Of a stretch of 64,000 nucleotides of DNA, positions 58,638 through 64,000 are shown one piece after another (position 1 is the first letter of the stretch; every line of letters starts with the position of its first letter). Position numbers and translations under genes: made by a program. The notes below the pieces were generated by a model. That model saw nothing but the letters and a program-made list of their open reading frames with translations. It was not told the DNA's origin and did not search any database. The DNA comes from Saccharothrix deserti (GTDB lineage Bacteria > Actinomycetota > Actinomycetes > Mycobacteriales > Pseudonocardiaceae). The DNA lies in NCBI RefSeq assembly GCF_009769385.1, contig NZ_VKAB01000002.1:372001-436000 (forward strand), given 5' to 3'.

Positions 58638-60154
58638 CGGGCCGCCTCGTCGGCGTTGTGCCGCATCATGTCCACGTAGCTGTGGACCTTGTCGTCGAAC
58701 GCGTCCCCGTACAGCACGCACACCCCGACCGACTGGTCCTGGGCCACCTGGCTCAGCACCGAAGCGCGCTGCGCCAGGTTCGGCTCCATGAACACCGCCG
58801 GCACCTTCAGGTTGCGCACCGTCTCCGACAGCTTGCGCACGTCCTCGACGCTCGGTTCCTGCGCCGGGTTGGGCACGACGAACCCCGCGACGGTCATCTC
58901 GTAGGCGGCGGCGAAGTAGCCGAACCCGTCGTGGGTGGTGACCAGGTGCCGGCGCTCGCGCGGCACGCGGGCGACGGTCTCGCGCACGTAGCCGTCCAGT
59001 TCGTCGAGCCGGTCGAGGTAGGCGCGGGCGTTGCGGTCGTAGATCTCCGCGCCGTCCGGGTCGGCGGTGCGCAACGTGTCGCGGATCAGCTCCGCGTAGG
59101 CGCGGGCGTTGCGCACGTCCTGCCACAGGTGCGGGTCGATCTCGCCGTGGACGTGCTTGCCCAACACCGCCTGCGGCAACTGGTGCACCGTCGCGCCGGC
59201 AGCGCCGAGGAAGGCGAACCGCGGGTCGTCCGGGACGGTGGCGATGGCCTTGTTGGGCACCTCGATCACCGCGTCGGCCGCCGGGACGACCTGCCGCTGG
59301 TTCGTGCCGCCCGCCGCGTCGTTGAGGGTGTAGAGCCCACCGGTGTCCAGGTCAACGGTCAGGTCGGTGTGCCCCTCGTTCAGGACCGTGCCCGCCACGC
59401 CGGTCGGGTCCACGCCCACGGCGAAGGTGAAGGTGCTCTCCCCCAACGGGACCGGCGCGCTCCCGTTGCCGTTGAGCAGGGACGCCGCGAGCGTCAGCCG
59501 GTAGACGCCCGGCTTGGTGAACGCCCAGTTGAGGTGCGTGTGCGCGGCCGGTGGCAGCGTCGCGGCGTCGACGTCGGAGAACTCGTCCGCCGAGTCGAAG
59601 TACACCACCGGCTTGCCCAACGCCTCGGTCAGGTACACGACCAGCTCGCCCGGCCCGTCCAGCGCGGTCGCCGCCAGCCGGACCTCCGAGGAGCGGGTGG
59701 CACCCTTGTCCTTGCCGTCGCCGCGCACCCGCAGCCCGAGCCACAGCACGTCCAGACCGATGTTCTCCACCAACGGGATCACGTGCGCGCCATAGGTCTC
59801 CGACGCCTCGGCCAGCGACACGTTCGGCGTGCCCTCCCGCACGTTGGCGTCGATCGCCTTGATCAGGCGCTGCTCCTCCAGCAACAGGTGGTTGGTGAAC
59901 GTCACGTCGGCCCCGGCGACCTTCTTCGCGTCCGCGGGCACCGGCTCGTAGGAGTGCGGGTCGCCACCGGGCGGCACCAGCGAGTCCACCCGGACCCGCT
60001 CACCGCCGACGTTGCGCACCAGGTCGGCCAGGATCTCGGTGGTCGCCACGACCGACACCCCGTCGGCCGCACCACCACCGGCCGTGGCGTTGCAGGCGGT
60101 CAACAGGACGGCCAGGACCGCCCCGGTGGCGCGCGAGAACGCACGCACGTGCAT
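58625..60154 (-). CDS. zinc-type solute-binding lipoprotein with inserted anchor-M domain
   Basis: A 509-residue ZnuA-like binding protein (usual about 300). Lipobox LLTAC at 17-21. The N-lobe covers 33-130 with the metal His in GDPHSYEPVPAD; the C-lobe resumes at 335 with HGEIDPHLWQDVRNA and VTTHDGFGYFAAAYEMTV. Between them, about 134-333 is an anchor-M-like insert at the site of the ZnuA His-rich loop. Its segments are in unusual order: WLGLRV and THLNWAFTKPGVYRLTL come before EGHTDLTVDLD and FAFLGAAGATVHQLPQ. It corresponds to TIGR03772. ATG at 60154 has GGAGGGGA upstream. Confidence 0.9.
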   Translation of the reverse strand: MHVRAFSRATGAVLAVLLTACNATAGGGAADGVSVVATTEILADLVRNVGGERVRVDSLVPPGGDPHSYEPVPADAKKVAGADVTFTNHLLLEEQRLIKAIDANVREGTPNVSLAEASETYGAHVIPLVENIGLDVLWLGLRVRGDGKDKGATRSSEVRLAATALDGPGELVVYLTEALGKPVVYFDSADEFSDVDAATLPPAAHTHLNWAFTKPGVYRLTLAASLLNGNGSAPVPLGESTFTFAVGVDPTGVAGTVLNEGHTDLTVDLDTGGLYTLNDAAGGTNQRQVVPAADAVIEVPNKAIATVPDDPRFAFLGAAGATVHQLPQAVLGKHVHGEIDPHLWQDVRNARAYAELIRDTLRTADPDGAEIYDRNARAYLDRLDELDGYVRETVARVPRERRHLVTTHDGFGYFAAAYEMTVAGFVVPNPAQEPSVEDVRKLSETVRNLKVPAVFMEPNLAQRASVLSQVAQDQSVGVCVLYGDAFDDKVHSYVDMMRHNADEAARCLA

Positions 60155-60225
60155 TGGGTTCCCCTCCAGACGCAGACGCCGGCCGACCAGCGAGGACGGA
60201 CCGGGCACGGCGAACCTAACGTGAA

Positions 60226-60240
60226 CGACAACCGTTTTCA
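60226..60240 (-). promoter_or_regulatory. Zur-like box for the transporter operon
   Basis: Read on the minus strand, TGAAAACGGTTGTCG matches 11 of 15 positions of the actinobacterial Zur box TGAAAATGATTTTCA. It lies 72 bases upstream of the binding-protein start, in the divergent promoter. Confidence 0.6.
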
Positions 60241-60283
60241 ACAGCCCATTCGGCGCAGTGCGACAGCTGCCGTTCAGCTCTAC

Positions 60284-60298
60284 TGAAAATGATTGTCA
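60284..60298 (+). promoter_or_regulatory. Zur-like box for the divergent anchor-M operon
   Basis: TGAAAATGATTGTCA matches the Zur box at 14 of 15 positions and is a 7-1-7 palindrome with one mismatch. It lies 65 bases upstream of the plus-strand anchor-M gene. Together with the opposite box it suggests zinc-dependent repression of both operons. Confidence 0.75.
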
Positions 60299-60362
60299 CA
60301 TGCAACACTGCGGCGGCGCGGTCGACTTCCACCGCACATCCCCACGAACGGAGCAACCCACC

Positions 60363-61010
60363 GTGCGCACGTCAGCACGCCTAGCCCTGCTGCCCCTCGT
60401 GGCAGCGGTCCTGGTGGGCGCGGCCACCGGGCCCGCCACCGCAGCCACCGCCGTCACCCTCGACGGCGGGCACGTCGACGTCATCGGCGTCGCCTTCGAG
60501 GACGGCCAGTTCGACCTCCACATCCACGACGAGACCAACGACGTCGAGTACGCGCCCTCGGACGTGAGACTCGTCGTCAAGCCCGAAGCACGCACCGCGG
60601 TGCCCGCCGACCCGGCCTACGCCTTCCTCGGCGCGCCCGACAGCCCGGTCTGGGTGCTGCCCGAGATCGAGGACCCGGCCCTGCTGTGGCCGGGCATCGC
60701 CACCGAGGAGATCGCACCCGGCGTCTTCGTCGACGACGCCCTGACCCTGAAGTTCGAGCGGGTTTACGGCCCGGCCGGGTTCAGCATCTTCACCACCGAC
60801 GCCTTCGGCGCGCCGACCGTGCTCGTGGACAGCGGCAACGGCCTGCCCGACAAGGTGAGCCTCACCGCCGCCAACCACCAGCACGCCAACTGGGCCTTCG
60901 AGGCGGCCGGCAACTACGCCGTCGTCGTGCGGGTCAGCGGCGTCCTCGCCGCGACCGGCCAGAAGGTCACCTCCGCGCCCGCCCTCTACCGATTCCAGGT
61001 GAACGCATGA
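60363..61010 (+). CDS. secreted choice-of-anchor M protein without membrane anchor
   Basis: A 215-residue exported protein. Signal peptide 1-28 (RLALLPLVAAVLVGAATGPA); the rest is one anchor-M domain (GGHVDVIGVAFEDGQFDLHI, YAFLGAPDSPVWVLPEIED, NHQHANWAFEAAGNYAVVV). No C-terminal anchor, so it is released or bound to partners. His and Asp are frequent (DLHIHDETND, NHQH). GTG at 60363 has GGAG 10 bases upstream. It overlaps the next gene as ATGA and follows a Zur-like box, so it is expected under zinc starvation. Confidence 0.85.
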   Translation: MRTSARLALLPLVAAVLVGAATGPATAATAVTLDGGHVDVIGVAFEDGQFDLHIHDETNDVEYAPSDVRLVVKPEARTAVPADPAYAFLGAPDSPVWVLPEIEDPALLWPGIATEEIAPGVFVDDALTLKFERVYGPAGFSIFTTDAFGAPTVLVDSGNGLPDKVSLTAANHQHANWAFEAAGNYAVVVRVSGVLAATGQKVTSAPALYRFQVNA

Positions 61011-61639
61011 GATACCGCACCATCGCCGCCGCCGCGTTCGCCGCGGGTCTGGCCCTGCTCGCACCCGGCTCCGCCAACGCCGCCACGATCTCCCAGGGGC
61101 ACATCGACGCCCTCGACATCGACTGGACCGGCAGCGCGCTCACCCTCGACATCCGCGACGCCACGGTGTCCCCCGCCGTCGACCGCGCGCCGTCCACCGT
61201 GACGCTCAACGTCGTGTCGGGCGCCAAGACCACCGTGCCGTCCAACTCCGCCTACTCGTTCCTCGGCACCCCCGGCTCGCCGGTCTGGATCCTGCCGCAG
61301 AACCAGGTCAGCGGCATCCTCTGGCCCGGCCTCGACACCGCCGGCGTGCCCACCGGCGTGCTGCAGAACAACTCGCTGAACGCCAGGCTCGTCTCGGTCA
61401 CCGGACCGGCGGACGTCAGCGTCTACACCACCGCCTTCGGCTCGCCGACCGTCTGGTTCGACAGCGGCAACGGCCTGCCCGACAGCCGGACCCTCGCGGT
61501 CAACACGCACGCGCACGCGAACTGGGCGTTCGAGGCGGCGGGCACCTACACGGTGGTCTTCGAAGCCACCGCCACCACGACCTCCGGCGCCGCCGTCGGC
61601 ACCGGACAGCAGACCTACACCTTCACCGTCCAACCCTGA
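61007..61639 (+). CDS. secreted choice-of-anchor M protein, tandem paralogue
   Basis: A 210-residue exported protein. Signal peptide 1-25 (TIAAAAFAAGLALLAPGSANA), then one anchor-M domain (QGHIDALDIDWTGSALTLDI, YSFLGTPGSPVWILPQNQVS, THAHANWAFEAAGTYTVVF). Like its neighbour it lacks any C-terminal anchor; the FDSGNGLPD motif is shared by both, pointing to a tandem duplication. It is followed by 10-bp tandem repeats and a terminator. Confidence 0.85.
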   Translation: MRYRTIAAAAFAAGLALLAPGSANAATISQGHIDALDIDWTGSALTLDIRDATVSPAVDRAPSTVTLNVVSGAKTTVPSNSAYSFLGTPGSPVWILPQNQVSGILWPGLDTAGVPTGVLQNNSLNARLVSVTGPADVSVYTTAFGSPTVWFDSGNGLPDSRTLAVNTHAHANWAFEAAGTYTVVFEATATTTSGAAVGTGQQTYTFTVQP

Positions 61640-61680
61640 CCAGCCCTGACCAGCCCTGACCAGCCCTGACCAGCCCTGAC
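61631..61680 (+). repeat. 10-bp tandem repeat array
   Basis: CAGCCCTGAC is repeated four times without change (61641-61680) and is preceded by one degenerate copy (CAACCCTGAC, 61631-61640) that contains the stop codon of the preceding gene. Every unit contains TGA, so the stop codon is duplicated in the array. Confidence 0.9.
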
Positions 61681-61688
61681 AGCGGACA

Positions 61689-61722
61689 GCGTGGCCGGCA
61701 CCCGTCAGGGTGCCGGCCACGC
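61689..61722 (+). terminator. hairpin terminator of the anchor-M operon
   Basis: A perfect 15-bp stem (61689-61703 with 61708-61722, arm GCGTGGCCGGCACCC) with loop GTCA, directly after the 10-bp repeats. Confidence 0.85.
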
Positions 61723-61843
61723 TTGTGGTGACTGGTTGTGACTCAGGTGAAGGTGACGATTCCAGCTCCGTCACCCGGAACCGTTGCCGCACAGCGCCCG
61801 CCTCAACCAGGCCACCTCCTCCGAACCGTCTGCTGTGCTGCGT

Positions 61844-62185
61844 TCAGTCCTGTTGCGCCACGGTGGTTGTCCGGTCGAGCCACACCACATGCACCCGCCG
61901 CACTCCTACCGACCGCGAACTGATCTCAAACAGCATCCGGGCGCTCTCCGCACTCTGCGAGTTCAGGTGGAAACCGCCTTCCACGGAGTCGACCTCGGCG
62001 CGGTCGGCGTAGGCCAGGCCGTAGCCCGCAACGCGGGCGTCTTCGGCCTCGCCGTACTCCTCCACGATGGCGAACAACCGTGGCGCCTCGTCTGCCGCGA
62101 GCTCACGCATGACCCTGGCGAACTCCTCCGGAGTCCACAGCGGTCCAACGGTGGTCAGTGCCGTCTGCTCAGCCAGCTCGTTCAC
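61844..62185 (-). CDS. hypothetical protein coupled to the Prim-Pol-like gene
   Basis: A 113-residue, acidic, probably cytosolic protein (LWTPEEFARVMRELAADEAP, VWLDRTTTVAQQD). No family is recognised. GTG at 62185 overlaps the stop of the gene upstream as GTGA, so the two are co-translated. Pairs of this kind, next to an XRE-TPR regulator, are widespread in actinomycetes. Confidence 0.75.
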   Translation of the reverse strand: MNELAEQTALTTVGPLWTPEEFARVMRELAADEAPRLFAIVEEYGEAEDARVAGYGLAYADRAEVDSVEGGFHLNSQSAESARMLFEISSRSVGVRRVHVVWLDRTTTVAQQD

Positions 62186-62754
62186 GCACTTTTCCTTCCT
62201 AGGCTCTGGATGAGGTCGGCCAGCACGTCACCAGGCATCAGGACGTTGCCCGCCTGTTCGGGGGTGACCAGCCAGATCACCGGCGTGGTCTCAAGGGCGC
62301 TCGGCGGCAGGGGCATCGGCATCCCCACATCCAGCACCCGCGCTTCATTGCTCAGCAGCACCGAGGGCACTGGTGGCCGGACGAGGAAGTAGGCGATCGG
62401 CATGTTCGGGAAGGACAACACCGGCGTCGGCAGGGCGGCGAACCACGGGTCGTCCGCCAGGGCCATGACCAGCGACTCGGCCACCATGAACGCACCCAGA
62501 CTCGCACCCGTCACGGTGAACACGTTCGGTGCGTACAAGCCGGGAGCCGACCACCACTCCCGCACCACATCGGCATCGGTGGTCGCTTCCTCGACCGGCC
62601 GGAGACAGGGACTGGTGACGGGACGCTCGTCAACCGGGTGAGCGAACCGTCCGTCGTGCCAGACGGCTCCGGGTATGACGGGCCAACCGAGTGCGGCGTA
62701 GTCCAGGGCGGCTTGCAACGTGGATTGCCGGGTGTCCGGCGTACTGCTCGGCAT
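62182..62754 (-). CDS. Prim-Pol-like (bifunctional DNA primase/polymerase N-terminal domain) protein
   Basis: A 190-residue protein whose N-terminal half (LDYAALGWPVIPGAVWHDGR, VREWWSAPGLYAPNVFTVTG) matches the start of Prim-Pol domains found in small actinomycete proteins. It is short and the acidic catalytic pair is not obvious, so it may be a non-catalytic relative. ATG at 62754 has GGAAAGG 8 bases upstream. It is divergent from the broken XRE gene. Confidence 0.7.
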   Translation of the reverse strand: MPSSTPDTRQSTLQAALDYAALGWPVIPGAVWHDGRFAHPVDERPVTSPCLRPVEEATTDADVVREWWSAPGLYAPNVFTVTGASLGAFMVAESLVMALADDPWFAALPTPVLSFPNMPIAYFLVRPPVPSVLLSNEARVLDVGMPMPLPPSALETTPVIWLVTPEQAGNVLMPGDVLADLIQSLGRKSA

Positions 62755-62933
62755 TGCTTGGCCTTTCCGCTCAAGGGGTCTGCTCGATCAGGGCTGGTCA
62801 AGGGTGGAATCCCCCAGGTGCGGCAACCAGCGCCAAGCCACCACACGGATCGAACCGCGATCCGGCAGCGGTACGCTCGACCAGCGACTACTTGCACCGC
62901 GGAATGCGACAGCCAGCGCCAGGAGGTCACCCG

Positions 62934-63960
62934 ATGGCAGTACGGCGAACCTCCCTGGCCCGTGCCCGCAAGGCCGCCGGTTTCACGCAAGAGAAGCTCG
63001 CCGAAGCCGCCCACGTCGAACCGACGACGGTGGGGCGCTGGGAGGCAGGCACACGCGAACCGCTGCCGTACAAGCGTCCACTGCTGGCCAAGCTGCTGAA
63101 GATCACGATCGCCGAGCTGGACGAGCTGCTGCACCCCGAAGCGCCAAGCGTTGCGGCTACGCAACCTGCCGGCTCACTTCTCAGGGATGAGTTTGTCGAC
63201 CAGTCCAGCCTCGCGCCGGTTCAGGTCACTGGCCATGACAGCCGAGAACCAGCAGCAGGTGCGCCTGACGCAGGCGTACCACTTGGCGACTACCGCCCAG
63301 AACTTTCAGCTCGGCTCCAACGTCCTCGCGTCGCTGTCCCACCTGGCTGTGCAGATGGATGATGCCCGAACTGCCGAACGTTTGGCCCTCAAGGGAATAT
63401 CCCAAGTGACGGGCAGCCAAGCCCATGCGCCGCACCTTGTGGCACGTCTCCACACCATGGAGGGTCGGGCACTCGCCATGCAGGGCAAGGAACGCGAGGC
63501 ACGTCGAGCACTTGACGCCGGGGAGAGCGCCCTGGATTCTGTCGGACGCGGCACGCGGGACAGTTGGCTTTCCGGTTTCGATCGGGCTTCCTTCGCCGGC
63601 GAAGTTGCGCTCTGCACGTATGACTTGCAGCGGTACGAGGATGCGACACAGAGCGCCGCCGAAGTAATCGCACTGCGAAGCGCGAGCGACCGCGTACGGA
63701 GTCGTATCCTTGCCAGCTTGACACTCGCGAACGCACTTGCGGCACTAGGCGACCACGCGGGTGCGGCCCGAGTGGGCATTGAGATCATTACAGCTGCTCC
63801 AGGACTCGGATCCGCGCGTGCACACTCCGGCCTCGCGCAGTTGCGGCAGCGGCTTTCCGAGCAGTCCGCCTTGCCGGAGGTCAGTGAGATGAACGACCGC
63901 TTGGCGGCGTCTGCGGCAAGCGCGCAGATACCGGAAGCACAAGCGGAATGGTCCGTATGA
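62934..63960 (+). pseudogene. XRE-TPR regulator with frameshift and internal loss
   Basis: The 5' part (ATG 62934 with AGGAGGT upstream) encodes an XRE helix-turn-helix, SLARARKAAGFTQEKLAEAA and VEPTTVGRWEAGTREPLPYK, in one frame. The TPR part (YHLATTAQNFQLGSNVLASL and following, ending at 63960) is in the +1 frame from about 63200 on. In intact relatives (about 400 residues) a further 100 or so residues lie between these two parts. So a deletion with frameshift seems to have split the gene. The TPR part could still be translated from ATG 63235. A sequencing error could explain the shift but not the missing segment. Confidence 0.65.
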
Positions 63961-64000
63961 GTCGGCAGGACGATAGCGACCCGGAGCGCTTCAGGTGGCT
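63957..64000 (+). CDS. start of a further gene, cut by the window end
   Basis: ATG at 63957 overlaps the stop of the TPR frame as ATGA and opens a frame (MSRQDDSDPERFRW) that runs to the last base. Only 14 complete codons are visible, so no function can be given. The overlap suggests that it belongs to the XRE-TPR transcription unit. Confidence 0.55.
   Translation, partial: MSRQDDSDPERFRW

Noticed and set aside
61631..61680. Short CRISPR-like array
   Set aside because: Units of 10 bases with no spacers; a simple tandem repeat.

Overview
The window is about 72-75% GC by eye, with GTG/TTG starts, strong codon-position GC bias, ATGA/GTGA-coupled operons, ECF sigma factors, LuxR-type two-component systems and LAxTG (sortase E-like) anchors. 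This points to a filamentous actinomycete. The gene set (sedoheptulose-phosphate cyclase cluster, pectin and arabinan enzymes, anchored-repeat zinc transporter) suggests Pseudonocardiaceae of the Saccharothrix/Actinosynnema/Lentzea kind; the family assignment is inference. I saw no rRNA, tRNA, CRISPR array or insertion sequence.

Layout. 1-4724: two MFS exporters (the first cut by the window edge), an alpha/beta hydrolase, a SnoaL-extended ECF sigma factor and a small P-loop kinase. 4738-17116: plant cell-wall polysaccharide utilisation. A GH51 arabinofuranosidase operon with a sugar ABC transporter diverges from a LacI regulator, followed by a secreted GH2 enzyme and a Tat-exported rhamnogalacturonan-lyase-like protein; palindromic LacI-type sites sit at the promoters. 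17171-22390: a histidine kinase/response regulator pair divergent from an ABC-2 exporter, one permease of which carries a large extracytoplasmic domain. 22875-29602: a four-gene minus-strand operon encoding a membrane pseudo-ATPase, a HerA/VirB4-like ATPase, an acidic-repeat protein with a REase-type nuclease toxin domain, and an Imm49-type immunity protein. This looks like a toxin export or delivery system and is my main candidate for an undescribed system. 29705-32841: a second two-component pair and a secreted serine hydrolase.

33109-41089: a MarR regulator and a minus-strand cluster built around a sedoheptulose 7-phosphate cyclase-type enzyme with a ROK kinase, two MDR dehydrogenases, an SDR, a TIM-barrel isomerase and an MFS exporter. 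It fits an unassigned C7-cyclitol (carbasugar) pathway with no visible aminotransferase or glycosyltransferase. 41090-42758 is a gene-poor, partly AT-rich and decayed stretch with a ThuA remnant and small ORFs. 42759-44199: an S4 RNA-binding protein and a PL3 pectate lyase. 44267-51170: a complete Liv-type ABC transporter and a glucose/sorbosone dehydrogenase-LamG fusion. 51270-53230: an EamA transporter, a CGNR zinc-finger regulator and a small secreted protein.

53275-61639: a zinc-type ABC transporter embedded in choice-of-anchor M proteins (eight genes on two divergent operons). Two Zur-like boxes lie in the shared promoter, sortase LAxTG anchors occur on two proteins, and the substrate-binding protein carries an inserted, apparently circularly permuted anchor-M domain. 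Together these look like a zinc-starvation surface uptake system. 61844-64000: a Prim-Pol-like gene pair divergent from a broken XRE-TPR regulator, and the first codons of a further gene.
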